DNA of 64,000 nucleotides, from NCBI GenBank assembly GCA_019429125.1, contig JAHYJO010000001.1:71088-135087 (forward strand), given 5' to 3'. A program made the position numbers and the translations under genes. Position 1 is the first letter of the stretch. Each line of letters starts with the position of its first letter. Source of the stretch: Nanobdellati archaeon. GTDB taxonomy: Archaea > EX4484-52 > GLR71. Of this stretch, positions 27,557-36,030 are shown in pieces. A model generated the notes under the pieces. It saw only the letters and a list, made by a program, of their open reading frames with translations. It was not told the DNA's origin and searched no databases.

Positions 27557-29704
27557 ATGCAATTAAGAAAAATCGGAACAGCACTTGTTGGTGCTGTATT
27601 GACGAGCGCAACTCTAATGGGTGGCGCTTTGGCTGCTGATTTGGGAACTTTCCCTGCACCATTCGCAACTGATAATGGAATTCAATCCACTATTGTTGTC
27701 GGATCAAGTGGATCAGTACAAGATGTTATAGGCGCAATAAACATTGGCGCAGCTCTAGCACAGGTTGGCGGTACAGTCGCTGGCGGTGTAGGTGCAACTA
27801 CAACAGCTACAGGAGTAAAGACAGATGATTTAAAACTTAATGAAGCTGTAAATGTTTTAGGTACAACTCTTAAAGGCAATAAAATCGCAGGTCTTATTGA
27901 TACAAAAATAACTTTTGATGATGGAACAAAATCAAGAAATTATGATGTTCATGAAGAGATAGGTCTAACACCAACTCTTAAGGTTCTTTCCAGTGTTGAT
28001 GATGCTGATTTTGGAGCAGAGATTGTACTTGCAACTATAAATAAACCAGCTGTAACATACACATATGTTTTTGAAAAGGATTCAAACATGGATATTTCTA
28101 AAATAACAGCTACAAATCCACTTGAAGTTACAATACTTGGTAAGAGACTTAAAATAACTAACGTTGATAATGCATCTAATTCAATAACAGTACAAGAAGG
28201 TATGGAAGTTGCAATGGGTATGGATACTAAAGTAGAAATTGATGGCAAAGTGCTTGAAGTTACTGCAATAGGTCAGGGTACTGCTGCATTCAAAGTTGGT
28301 GTACATACGGCATTTATTAACTATAATTCCGAGTCTCCTGTAACTAAAGAAATTGGAACATCCGGTATTAAAGTAACACTTGATAACCTTCTTTATACAG
28401 ATGATGCAGGTTCAAGACAGGTTCTTGTAACTGCTGGAACATCAACAACTGATACAATAACTGATGGTGATCCAATGACTATGTTTGGTGAAGTTGATGA
28501 TTCAACTGATGCTGTATGGCTTTGGTCTATAGAGGCTTCAGAGACTCCTGGTGAGGAGCTCAGAATTGGTGCTAAACATAACCAGAAATATGATGAACTT
28601 GATGAAGATGTAATAACTCTTGGCAACAAACTATCATTCCCTAATGACTATGCTGCTATATCTCTTGATGCATTAACTGTTTCCGATTTTGGTAGATATG
28701 AACTATATTTTGAAACGGTTGACTTTACTGTTGGTCCAGATGAACAATCTATTACTACAATTGAAAATGTAAATGTTATAACTTTGCGTGCAATTGATGG
28801 AAACGATGATGGATTTAAAGTCAGTGTACCAGGTAGTATTGATGAAGATGCAGATATTGTTTATATCGGTTTGAAGGATACTACTAATGGTGGTCTTATA
28901 TATGGGTTTAAAAACTCAAATAATAAGAACCAGATTGCATCATACGGTGAGGAATCTGCTGCTGAGTTTAACTTGACTTTTGAAGATACAGTTATGGCTG
29001 TTGCAGGTGATAATGAAACAAATCAGGTTACTATTACTGATGCAAACAATGACATAATAGCTCTTAATGTAAGTGCTACATGGAATTCATTACAAAAGAA
29101 AACTGATGCAGAGGCTGATGATGTTGTTATTGCAACTAAATCTAAGGGTACAGAAGAAAATGATGTAAGAATGACTTACGGAACTCTTATTTTGGCACCT
29201 AAAGCAAATGCAGAGAAGGATAAAGTAATCTTCGAAGTACCTGCTGAAGTTCTTAAAGTAACTGTAACTGTTAGTGGACCTGGTTCATCTGTAACTACTG
29301 TTGCTGGTGTTGCTGGTGGATACACTCCTGCTGCACTTCCTGCTACAGGTATTGCAAAGCTTGACAGTGATGCTGAAGCTGCAAAGACTGGTAACTTAAT
29401 CCTAGTTGGTGGTCCTGCTGTAAACAGTATTGTTGCTGAACTTGCTGCTGCTGGTAAGACTCGAACTACTGCTCAGTGGAGAACTGAAACTGATGGTGTA
29501 AGAGATTATAAAGACAGTGCTCTTATACAGGCAGTTGACAGTGCATTCACAAACGGTAAAACAGCTCTTGTAGTTGCTGGTTATGGTGCTGATGACACAG
29601 GTAACGCTGCATACGTTCTACAGAACTATGCTAAGTTCGCTGATCAGCTTGCTGGTAAGTCTGAAGTAACTGTTACAGGTACAACAACTGATGCTGTACA
29701 GTAA
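27557..29704 (+). CDS. S-layer protein
   Basis: 715 residues. Signal peptide MQLRKIGTALVGAVLTSATL with cleavage near GALAA-D at about residue 26. The mature start (GTFPAPFATDNGIQSTIVVG, with VGSSGSVQDVIGAINIGAAL) and the C-terminus (NLILVGGPAVNSIVAELAA ... ALVVAGYGADDTGNAAYVL) match the N- and C-terminal domains of archaeal S-layer proteins of the Methanocaldococcus type. Codon choice is visibly different from the neighbours, with many GCT, GGT and AAC codons and fewer rare ones, as expected of a major protein. There are no cysteines. It has its own promoter with a leader and a stem-loop terminator. It would form the outer lattice; N-x-[ST] sites are present for glycosylation. Confidence 0.93.
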   Translation: MQLRKIGTALVGAVLTSATLMGGALAADLGTFPAPFATDNGIQSTIVVGSSGSVQDVIGAINIGAALAQVGGTVAGGVGATTTATGVKTDDLKLNEAVNVLGTTLKGNKIAGLIDTKITFDDGTKSRNYDVHEEIGLTPTLKVLSSVDDADFGAEIVLATINKPAVTYTYVFEKDSNMDISKITATNPLEVTILGKRLKITNVDNASNSITVQEGMEVAMGMDTKVEIDGKVLEVTAIGQGTAAFKVGVHTAFINYNSESPVTKEIGTSGIKVTLDNLLYTDDAGSRQVLVTAGTSTTDTITDGDPMTMFGEVDDSTDAVWLWSIEASETPGEELRIGAKHNQKYDELDEDVITLGNKLSFPNDYAAISLDALTVSDFGRYELYFETVDFTVGPDEQSITTIENVNVITLRAIDGNDDGFKVSVPGSIDEDADIVYIGLKDTTNGGLIYGFKNSNNKNQIASYGEESAAEFNLTFEDTVMAVAGDNETNQVTITDANNDIIALNVSATWNSLQKKTDAEADDVVIATKSKGTEENDVRMTYGTLILAPKANAEKDKVIFEVPAEVLKVTVTVSGPGSSVTTVAGVAGGYTPAALPATGIAKLDSDAEAAKTGNLILVGGPAVNSIVAELAAAGKTRTTAQWRTETDGVRDYKDSALIQAVDSAFTNGKTALVVAGYGADDTGNAAYVLQNYAKFADQLAGKSEVTVTGTTTDAVQ

Positions 29705-29715
29705 ATTGTTTGAAT

Positions 29716-29750
29716 GAGGAGCTTTATGCTCCTCTTTTTCTTTTCTTTTT
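29716..29750 (+). terminator. intrinsic-type terminator after the S-layer gene
   Basis: GAGGAGC-TTTAT-GCTCCTC is a perfect seven-base-pair stem followed by TTTTTCTTTTCTTTTT. It starts 12 bases after the stop codon. Such a clear stem plus T-tract is unusual in Archaea, where T-tracts alone suffice. Confidence 0.85.
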
Positions 29751-29849
29751 TAATGTTGATTATTTGTTCTTGAAAATTTTATTTTTTGTGTGGTATGAGT
29801 ATTTTTATAAGTATTAGGATTCCTTATTCTCTAAAAAATGTGGATATTT

Positions 29850-30159
29850 ATGATTACATCGACTAAAATATTGATTGCTGAATAAGTATCAACAGATTTA
29901 GCTTTAAGAAATTCCGCAGATAGATTCTTTGATTTTATTGATTCAATTAAACAAGATAATATAATTATTGATTTTAAAACGGTTGAATTTATATCTCAAT
30001 CGTTTGCACATCAGTATTATTTAAGAAAAAAAGTTCTAAAAAAATAATTAATGAAATAAATATGTCATTAAATATAAAAAAATGTTTAAAATTGTTTCAG
30101 AACAAAAACAAAAAAAGCAAGTAATTACTATGAATGCATCTGATGCGATAAGTATTTGA
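29850..30159 (+). pseudogene. decayed DUF4325 (STAS-like) protein gene
   Basis: Reading from ATG 29850 gives about 100 residues interrupted by an in-frame TAA at 29883 and a frameshift in the A-rich run near 30030-30045. The pieces are characteristic of the DUF4325 STAS-like domain: an ALRNSADRFFDFIDSIK helix, IIIDFKTVEFISQSFAHQYY core and, in the other frame, INEINMSLNIKKMFKIVSEQ. Intact members are about this length and are usually paired with a DNA-binding partner. No partner gene is left here. It lies between the S-layer terminator and the COG2865 fragment. The family call is good; the gene is clearly dead or mis-sequenced at two places. Confidence 0.75.
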
Positions 30160-30241
30160 GAAAGTTAGTTGGTTTTTTAGTGATTGGTGTTGTAGTAATT
30201 AATTATATTATACTTTTGTATATTTTATTTTTCCAATATGT

Positions 30242-30282
30242 CTGCATATAATTTAATGATTACTTTTTGTGATGTGTCTATG
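30242..30282. repeat. degenerate copy of the 58-bp repeat family
   Basis: CTGCATATAATTTAATGATT and the following TGTGATGTGT resemble the 30629 repeat (CTGTATATAATTTAGTGACC, then GGTGGTGTAT) with scattered substitutions. It overlaps the 3' end of the COG2865 fragment, so that fragment is bracketed by one good and one poor copy. Confidence 0.5.
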
Positions 30283-30622
30283 ATGTTTTTTCAATAACTT
30301 CCCAATGTCCACCTTTATCAGGACCTATGCGTTTAAGCCGACCTTTTTCTTTTAGCTTCTTGATGTTTTCTTTTATCTTTCTTTGAGAAATATCCATCAA
30401 TTCAGATAATTCATTTGCTGAAATACCAGCATCTTTAAGTATAAATTTTATAATATTCTTTTGATTTTTGGTTAATTTTTCTCCGACCTTTTCAGTGACC
30501 TTTTCTCCGACCTTACCATTCAATATTGAAAGATTTTTTCGTTTAAAAACAGCCACAAACGTACCAAATACATCTTTAAATTCAGTTTCGGGCTCTTTGA
30601 ATGTTTTTGTTTCTAAATACAT
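30278..30622 (-). CDS. C-terminal fragment of a COG2865/Schlafen-type protein, winged helix
   Basis: 114 residues. The first 30 (PETEFKDVFGTFVAVF) match the region that follows the central domain in COG2865 proteins, where FxxxxGxFxVxF precedes the C-terminal winged helix; the rest is that winged helix (KNQKNIIKFILKDAGISANE, LSELMDISQRKIKENIKKL) ending GHWEV. The N-terminal AlbA_2 and ATP-binding parts are missing. A TATATAAT-type box inside the 30629 repeat, in the minus-strand orientation TTATATA, lies about 30 bp before the ATG, so the fragment could still be expressed as a small DNA-binding protein. The KVGEKVTEKVGEKLT stretch is a short degenerate repeat. Either a truncated pseudogene or a domesticated regulator. 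Confidence 0.6.
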   Translation of the reverse strand: MYLETKTFKEPETEFKDVFGTFVAVFKRKNLSILNGKVGEKVTEKVGEKLTKNQKNIIKFILKDAGISANELSELMDISQRKIKENIKKLKEKGRLKRIGPDKGGHWEVIEKTS

Positions 30623-30628
30623 AATTGG

Positions 30629-30686
30629 GTTTGTTCAACTTGCCTGTATATAATTTAGTGACCACTTTTGGTGGTGTATTTAGGGA
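30629..30686. repeat. 58-bp direct repeat, left copy flanking the HEPN/MNT module
   Basis: Identical over 58 bases to 31881-31938 and in the same orientation. Contains TATATAATTT and the dyad ACCAC-TTTTG-GTGGT. The two copies bracket the HEPN and HTH-MNT genes exactly, with nothing else between. Recombination between them would excise 1252 bp. Confidence 0.92.
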
Positions 30687-30714
30687 GTTTTACTTAGTTA
30701 TGTATTTTTTGAGA

Positions 30715-31230
30715 CTAAATTTTGCTATTAATTATTTCTTTGACTTTTGATACAAACATTACTGTATTGATTCTTAATTGTTCTATCTCATCATTATCAA
30801 ATAGTATGTTTGCGGAATATGATGCAAGTTCTCGTTTGTTTTTTGAGTCTACATAGAATAAGATGTCTTTATAATTAAGAAAAAGTGAGATTAATTCTAT
30901 ATCGTTTCTTGTTAATTCTTTACTGTAAAATTCTTTAATTAGGATACAGAGTGTTGCAAGGTGACTTTTTGAAGAATAGCCTTTACTTAATATTAATGCC
31001 AATGCAGCATGGTAACAGGCATAATAACATCCGGTTATTGCCCAGTCTGGATAATTCAACTGTATTGCATCTTTTATGAAATTGAGATTATGTTTGGCTT
31101 TTTGGAAATGACCTTTTATTTCTCCTTTTGATGATTCTTTTTTAATTATTTTTTTATGTATAAAATTTTCTATTCTTTTTTCAACTAAATGTGGATTATT
31201 AAGCATATTATTTAATTCGTAGATATTCAT
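30715..31230 (-). CDS. HEPN domain protein, putative toxin of HEPN/MNT pair
   Basis: 171 residues, all helical. The core WAITGCYYACYHAALALILS followed by KGYSSKSHLATL is the typical HEPN helix pair (YYAxxHAAxALL, then GxxxKxH). The family includes RNA-cleaving toxins, with the downstream R-x(4-6)-H motif as active site in many; a clean version is not obvious here, so catalytic activity is uncertain. It overlaps the upstream HTH-MNT gene by 23 bp. The same gene order (HTH-MNT then HEPN) occurs at 1.8-0.4 kb. Flanking 58-bp direct repeats and accessory neighbours suit a mobile or exchangeable toxin-antitoxin module. Confidence 0.82.
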   Translation of the reverse strand: MNIYELNNMLNNPHLVEKRIENFIHKKIIKKESSKGEIKGHFQKAKHNLNFIKDAIQLNYPDWAITGCYYACYHAALALILSKGYSSKSHLATLCILIKEFYSKELTRNDIELISLFLNYKDILFYVDSKNKRELASYSANILFDNDEIEQLRINTVMFVSKVKEIINSKI

Positions 31231-31822
31231 CGTAAATGCACGTATAATAGTATATATGGTTGGTTAACGGATAACCTGTCTCAATTGCAGATTGAATGAC
31301 TGGTTCTTCTTTAATTTTAATTTCTTTTTTGAATTTTGGAAGTGTGATCTGAAAATCATTTATTTTCATAGATGTTTGTGTCTCAACATAGTTTTTTGCA
31401 TTTGTTGTATCTATTTTTTTATTTGATATGAGCAAAATATCTATATCGGATTCTTTTGTATAATTATTTTTTGCAGTTGATCCGAAAAGGAACATGATTA
31501 TCGGTTTTTCGTCTAAGGTGTCTATAAATATGTTAATTGCGTCTTTTCTGAGAGTATTTAATTGTTGCATTTTTTCTGTGTCAAAACAGGTAAATAATGC
31601 ATATGTCTCTTTTGTTTTTTTTATTTTGTATCTTTTCATATTCCCTTCTTTTTCAGAACTTAAGATTCTTGAGAGTTCAAGTTTATTTAGGAATCTGTAT
31701 GCACTGTTTTCATTAAGTTCTGTTTTTCTGGCAAGTTCTCTAAGGTGAATACATTGATTCTTATTTTCATAGAAGAATCTAAGGATTCTTTCAATTCCCG
31801 GAGTTATAATATTGTTTAACAT
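31208..31822 (-). CDS. HTH-nucleotidyltransferase (MNT), putative antitoxin of HEPN/MNT pair
   Basis: 204 residues. Winged HTH at about 1-75 (CIHLRELARKTELNENSAYR), then the nucleotidyltransferase with FLFGSTAKNNYTKESDIDIL, where the GS and SDxD residues are all intact, unlike the SDIN of the paralogue at 1254-1820. MNT antitoxins add AMP to a tyrosine of the HEPN partner. The HTH suggests autorepression, and a perfect inverted repeat lies 12-30 bp upstream of its start. The C-terminus extends about 40 residues past the usual domain and ends in a Tyr-rich segment (NHIYYYTCIYDEYLRIK). Overlaps the HEPN gene by 23 bp, so they are co-translated. Confidence 0.84.
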   Translation of the reverse strand: MLNNIITPGIERILRFFYENKNQCIHLRELARKTELNENSAYRFLNKLELSRILSSEKEGNMKRYKIKKTKETYALFTCFDTEKMQQLNTLRKDAINIFIDTLDEKPIIMFLFGSTAKNNYTKESDIDILLISNKKIDTTNAKNYVETQTSMKINDFQITLPKFKKEIKIKEEPVIQSAIETGYPLTNHIYYYTCIYDEYLRIK

Positions 31823-31827
31823 ATTTC

Positions 31828-31852
31828 AACAATTGTTTAATTGTTTTAAACA
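31828..31852. promoter_or_regulatory. candidate operator of the HEPN/MNT module
   Basis: Two overlapping perfect dyads: AACAATTGTT (31828-31837) and TGTTTAA-5-TTAAACA (31834-31852). They sit just upstream of the HTH-MNT start at 31822, where an autorepressor would be expected to bind. Confidence 0.6.
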
Positions 31853-31880
31853 GTTATATGTTTGTTGGTTATATCAATAT

Positions 31881-31938
31881 GTTTGTTCAACTTGCCTGTA
31901 TATAATTTAGTGACCACTTTTGGTGGTGTATTTAGGGA
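31881..31938. repeat. 58-bp direct repeat, right copy flanking the HEPN/MNT module
   Basis: Same 58 bases and orientation as 30629-30686. On the minus strand its TATA-like segment could drive the HTH-MNT gene. The flanking bases outside the two copies differ, so the identical block is sharply bounded. Confidence 0.92.
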
Positions 31939-31981
31939 AATGTCTTTTAATATTTAAAATTATACATACCTTATCTATTTT

Positions 31982-33121
31982 ATGGATAAAATAAAGGCAA
32001 AATTGAAGCAGATGCCATCTGATTTTGTTGTGAAAGAGATATTACCTGATAAGCGCATTCTTGATATTAATACCCAATTTGATTATCCAAATGAGGGAAA
32101 TACTTTACATTGTATACTTAAAAAAGAGGATTTTGATCAGTTCCGCGCTGTAGGCATCATTGCATCTGAATTGGGAATTGCTTCAAAAGATGTTGCTATA
32201 TGTGGAACAAAGGATAAGATAGCGCATACAACACAGAGAGTGTCTATTAAAGGGTGTAAGAGTGTTGATATAGATAAACTTGTGTTGGGCGACATAAGTA
32301 TTAAATATCTTGGCAGAGGGCCTGAATTGCGCATTGGTGAGCTTTACGGCAATCACTTTGAGATTGTTTTGAGAGGCATTGATATAGATAAAGAGGAACT
32401 CTCAAAATATCTTCAAAAAATAAAAGACAATCCTAAATTTCCCAATCATTTCGGTGAGCAGAGGTTTGGGTCTATAAGACCTATATCACACATTGTAGGA
32501 AAACATGTAATTCTTGGTGATTTTAAGGGTGCTGTGCTTGATTATATCTGTCTTTGCTTTCCTCGGGAGTCTGAAATGATACAAAAAGCCAGAATTAAGG
32601 CAAAGAGTGACATTAAGGCTGCTCTTGAACTGTTTCCTAAGTCTTCATATTATGAGCGGGTGATGATGTCTCATCTGATTGAGAAACCAGAGGATTATCG
32701 TGGTGCCTTTTTTAGGTTGCCACCCAATCTTCAGAAACTTATGGTGCACGCTTATCAGTCATATCTTTTTAATAGGATTTTAGATAAAGTAATAGCTTCA
32801 GGTTTTGGTAATCGTATGCTTGAGATACCTCTGTTCGGGTTTGGGATGAACATACCAAAAGATCCTAAATTAGTTGCTATAATGCGCGAGGTCCTTAAGG
32901 CAGAGAATATTAGTCTTGGTAATTTTAGGGATGATTCTTCAAGACAATTGGGGTCAAAAGGTGGTCGCAGAAAGGCATTTCAGACTGCAGAACAATTTAA
33001 GGTTGTAGAAATCGGTGACGATGAACTTAATTTAGGAAAAATAAAATGTAAAATATCTTTCTCGCTTCGTAAAGGGACATATGCAACTGTTTTTTTAGGT
33101 AATAATTTTGACTTGTCTTGA
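31982..33121 (+). CDS. truD: tRNA pseudouridine(13) synthase TruD
   Basis: 379 residues. The TruD motif CGTKDKIAHTTQRVSI is present with the catalytic aspartate at residue 78, and the second family motif NHFGEQRFGS follows at about 160. An RELEIPLFGFG-like segment and the C-terminal FSLRKGTYAT are also typical. The family inserts pseudouridine at position 13 of tRNA (in archaea and eukaryotes often a broader set of RNAs, as Pus7). The ATG is about 25 bp downstream of a TTTAAAATTATA stretch, so the message may be leaderless. It begins 44 bp past the repeat that ends the HEPN/MNT module, marking the return to core genes. Confidence 0.94.
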   Translation: MDKIKAKLKQMPSDFVVKEILPDKRILDINTQFDYPNEGNTLHCILKKEDFDQFRAVGIIASELGIASKDVAICGTKDKIAHTTQRVSIKGCKSVDIDKLVLGDISIKYLGRGPELRIGELYGNHFEIVLRGIDIDKEELSKYLQKIKDNPKFPNHFGEQRFGSIRPISHIVGKHVILGDFKGAVLDYICLCFPRESEMIQKARIKAKSDIKAALELFPKSSYYERVMMSHLIEKPEDYRGAFFRLPPNLQKLMVHAYQSYLFNRILDKVIASGFGNRMLEIPLFGFGMNIPKDPKLVAIMREVLKAENISLGNFRDDSSRQLGSKGGRRKAFQTAEQFKVVEIGDDELNLGKIKCKISFSLRKGTYATVFLGNNFDLS

Positions 33122-33124
33122 AAT

Positions 33125-33559
33125 TTATTTGTTTGCTCTAATTATCCATGCTGTATATGTTTCATTGTTGCCTAAATCACAGTCACATCTGCAGTGTTTT
33201 TCGGTATTTGCATCTATGAACGGGTCAAGGTCAGTCGGTTTTTCTGATGGGTAGCATGAACAGTCATAGTTTAAGTCAGGGTGGTTTTGTATTGCAAGAC
33301 ATTGTTCTTTTGCAAAACTATTGTTGTAGCTTGTAAACATTATCCAGCCAGTACCAAGTATAAGTATAATAAATATCGTAATGACTATGGTTTTTGTAAA
33401 GTCTTTTTTTGGTATTTCGTCTTTTTGAGAAGTCTTGTTTTTTGTATCTGTCTCTTTAGTCTCAATTACTTTTTTATTGATATCTTTTTTTTGAGTATTT
33501 TTAAGTTTATTATCATTATCTTCAATTTCTTTTTCGGTGGTATCTTTTTCCCCCATCAT
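33125..33559 (-). CDS. small single-TM membrane protein, Cys-rich extracellular end
   Basis: 144 residues. Residues 1-58 are very rich in Lys, Glu, Asp and Thr and presumably cytoplasmic; a TM follows at about 60-80 (IVITIFIILILGTGWIMF); the last 60 residues carry cysteines at CLAIQNHPDLNYDCSCYP and HCRCDCDLG, consistent with disulfides or a metal-binding knuckle outside the cell. It ends with TAWIIRANK. It precedes another single-TM protein in the same direction by 38 bp. No known family; similar small proteins with a charged N-tail and Cys-rich end occur in related genomes as far as I recall. Convergent with truD with 3 bp between stops. Confidence 0.65.
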   Translation of the reverse strand: MMGEKDTTEKEIEDNDNKLKNTQKKDINKKVIETKETDTKNKTSQKDEIPKKDFTKTIVITIFIILILGTGWIMFTSYNNSFAKEQCLAIQNHPDLNYDCSCYPSEKPTDLDPFIDANTEKHCRCDCDLGNNETYTAWIIRANK

Positions 33560-33597
33560 GTATCACATAAAATATTGTAAGTATATAAGTATTTGGT

Positions 33598-34299
33598 TTA
33601 TTGGTATATATTAAAGATGGTCTCAAGTTCGTCTTTTTCGACAAAACCTTTTCTTATAGTGTCAAAATTGATTATCATTGCTGGTAAATTATCTATATCT
33701 ATATTGTAGCTATTACGTATTGTGCTTATCAATGGGTCTTTATCATATTCACCGTCTATTGATAGAACTACAAGTTTTCCGTGTTTTTTGTATCCGTTTT
33801 CTTGTTTTGTGTCATCATTGTATTTTTTTACAAATTCGTCAAGTATGTATCCTTGTATTTCTGAAGTTTTATCATCTATCTTGTAAAAATACAGTATAGG
33901 TGTATACTCATCTTTGCATGAATCCTGATAGTTGTGTATATGATTATAAAATTTTATTTCCATCAGGAAATATCTGCGTTTCAGGTATTCAAATTCTGTT
34001 TTTTTGAAATCAGATGCACTACCGTATCGTTGCAGTTCACGGCCAGTCTCGCCAAGGTCTTTACTTATCATTTCTATTCTAGGGGTTAGTATCTTACAAT
34101 CTATGTTTCCTATGTTTTCTAAAAATATCCATTCTATATTATAGCTTTCACTGTTTAGTTCATTGTCTTTTATTATGTTTAATACTTCATTAGTCCTGTA
34201 ATTGTCAAGAACCCAACCTATCATGATACCGCTTGTGAAGATGACTATTGCTGCTATAAGGCTTGTTATAAATATGTGTTTTATGTATTGTTCTTTCAT
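33598..34299 (-). CDS. membrane-anchored protein with possible thioredoxin-like fold
   Basis: 233 residues. TM at about 10-31 (IFITSLIAAIVIFTSGIMIG), then an extracellular domain. The second half reads like a thioredoxin fold lacking the CxxC: a strand GKLVVLSIDGEYDKDPLIST, a helix, then NLPAMIINFDTI, where the LPA looks like the cis-proline loop. The two cysteines present (NIDCKIL and QDSCKDE) are far apart. A DsbA-like ancestor without redox activity is a reasonable guess, but no more. Same strand as the 33125 gene and likely co-transcribed. Function unknown. Confidence 0.6.
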   Translation of the reverse strand: MKEQYIKHIFITSLIAAIVIFTSGIMIGWVLDNYRTNEVLNIIKDNELNSESYNIEWIFLENIGNIDCKILTPRIEMISKDLGETGRELQRYGSASDFKKTEFEYLKRRYFLMEIKFYNHIHNYQDSCKDEYTPILYFYKIDDKTSEIQGYILDEFVKKYNDDTKQENGYKKHGKLVVLSIDGEYDKDPLISTIRNSYNIDIDNLPAMIINFDTIRKGFVEKDELETIFNIYQ

Positions 34300-34355
34300 T
34301 TAAAGTCCTCTGTTTTTGATTATGATATTAATTTCATCAGATATATTTAAAAATG

Positions 34356-35603
34356 CTACCATACTCGTTTTGATTTGCGTAATTCAAGAATTAAGGAACA
34401 TATCCAGCTTAGAGTTACAATCCATGAATATACGGTGAGGAATAGTAAAAATGCTATTATAGATTTAGGGGATAAATCTATTTTATTTTCTATAAGTTTG
34501 TGTGCTTTATACATCATGTATAATCCAATTGCTGTTATTATTAATAGTGGTATTGTTATCTTAAAATTTATGGTCAATAATGTTTGTTTTATTGTGAGTA
34601 TATCTATTAGATTAAGTATTGAGGTCTCTGCAATTATTGTTCGTTGATATATGTATTTTAACCAAGTAAATATGCCATTAAAGACAATTGTTGTGGTTAA
34701 GAATACTATAAATATTCCTAGTATATTAAGGGGTAGCATGAATAGTCCTAAGAGCCCGAATTCTTTGTTTAAATGCATGTGTTTGTATTTTCGTGCATTA
34801 TATATGTAACCTCTAAACCATCTGATTCTTTGACGCATCAATGCTTTAAACGTGTCTGGTGCATTCGTGTGTGTTATGCTTCTAATCTCAAATGCGATGT
34901 GTTTATGTTTGTTGTGGAGGCGTAATGCAATTTCTAGGTCTTCAGTTATGTTGTCAGCTTCATCAAAATAACCTTCAGTTTTGAGGTCTTCTGTCCTGTA
35001 TACACTTAAGACACCAGGGGTTACGTACATACAGTTTATGAATGAATATAATGTTCTAAATATTGCTGCATACATGTATTCAAATACTTGAATTTTTTCA
35101 ATAATTTTTTTGTGATTTCTAATTAATATACTGCTTGAGCAACCTGATATTTCTTTCTTTCTGAAATGTTGGACAAGGCGTATTACTGATTCTTTTTCGA
35201 TGTATGAATCAGCATCTACACAGGCGAACAATTCTTTTTTTGATCTTTTTAGTGCAACATTTAATGCATGGCCTTTGCCATGATTTTTTGTGCTTATGAC
35301 TATTACGCCTTCTTTTTTGTATTTTTTTGCGATTTTTGCAGTGTTGTCTTTTGAGCCGTCATCTATTACAAATATTTCGTATCTGTCTTTGGGATAGTCT
35401 ATATTTAATATTGATTCTATTGTTTTTGCTATTGTAGTCTCTTCATTATAGGCTGGGATTGTGAAAGTTATTGAGGGGTAATAGCCTTTTTTAGGTTTAA
35501 TACTTTCTTCAATCTCTTTTTTACTTAGAAAAAGTAGATTTATCCAGATGATTGAAATGTATAATCCTATGAATGAAATTATGAGCATGACGTATTCAAG
35601 CAT
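34356..35603 (-). CDS. family 2 glycosyltransferase, processive membrane type
   Basis: 415 residues. N-terminal TM (1-28), a GT2 catalytic domain at about 40-280, and three or four C-terminal TMs. Catalytic features are all visible: DDGSKDNT, CVDADSY (DxD), ITEDLEIALRLHN (the TED acceptor-site triad) and RQRIRWFRG (QxxRW). This combination is shared with hyaluronan, chitin and cellulose synthase-like processive enzymes and poly-GlcNAc synthases. The probable donor is a UDP-sugar, and the window itself encodes the whole UDP-GlcNAc route (55.4-60.0 kb), so GlcNAc polymer or glycan synthesis at the surface is plausible. The exact product cannot be read from sequence. Confidence 0.88.
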   Translation of the reverse strand: MLEYVMLIISFIGLYISIIWINLLFLSKKEIEESIKPKKGYYPSITFTIPAYNEETTIAKTIESILNIDYPKDRYEIFVIDDGSKDNTAKIAKKYKKEGVIVISTKNHGKGHALNVALKRSKKELFACVDADSYIEKESVIRLVQHFRKKEISGCSSSILIRNHKKIIEKIQVFEYMYAAIFRTLYSFINCMYVTPGVLSVYRTEDLKTEGYFDEADNITEDLEIALRLHNKHKHIAFEIRSITHTNAPDTFKALMRQRIRWFRGYIYNARKYKHMHLNKEFGLLGLFMLPLNILGIFIVFLTTTIVFNGIFTWLKYIYQRTIIAETSILNLIDILTIKQTLLTINFKITIPLLIITAIGLYMMYKAHKLIENKIDLSPKSIIAFLLFLTVYSWIVTLSWICSLILELRKSKRVW

Positions 35604-35621
35604 ATTGGTTCACTTTTGTTT

Positions 35622-35960
35622 TCAATAAAGTTTTAGATAGCCTGTTATCTTGTCTATCTTTTCATCAGTATCAGGGCCTATGGCAAGTGCTGTGATTGTT
35701 CCTGATGGTACTTCTGTCTTTCCTGCATCGCGTATCAGTGCGGGTTTCATCTTTTCTGCGTTTGCTTTGTTGAATAGGTCTATAATATCTTTTTCGCTAT
35801 CTATTTTTAGGACTACTTTTTTTTGGCCTTGCATTTCCCATATATTTTTGTTTTCTGCTGGTGCTTTCTTGTAGGCTTCAAGGGATGCGTGGCTCGCTTG
35901 GGCTGCCATCTTTCCTTTTCCCATATTCAAATCTTTTCGGATTATGATTGCTTGCTTCAT
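35622..35960 (-). CDS. pth2: peptidyl-tRNA hydrolase, archaeal Pth2 type
   Basis: 112 residues, full length for Pth2. Family landmarks: KQAIIIRKDLNMGKGKMAAQ at the start, ASHASLEAYK with the conserved histidine, VVLKIDSEKDI, and the RDAGKTEVPSGTITALAIGP segment that forms the active site. It hydrolyses peptidyl-tRNA dropped from ribosomes, which complements the ribosome-rescue factors Pelota and Rqc2 elsewhere in the window. Divergent from the DUF63 gene with a shared 70-bp promoter region. It ends 18 bp before the GT2 start on the same strand, so they may be co-transcribed. Confidence 0.95.
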   Translation of the reverse strand: MKQAIIIRKDLNMGKGKMAAQASHASLEAYKKAPAENKNIWEMQGQKKVVLKIDSEKDIIDLFNKANAEKMKPALIRDAGKTEVPSGTITALAIGPDTDEKIDKITGYLKLY

Positions 35961-36030
35961 AGTATTTATTTTGAAAAACTAACTTTTTAAATGCTATGTT
36001 TATATAGTTATTTTATGTTAATTAATTGGT

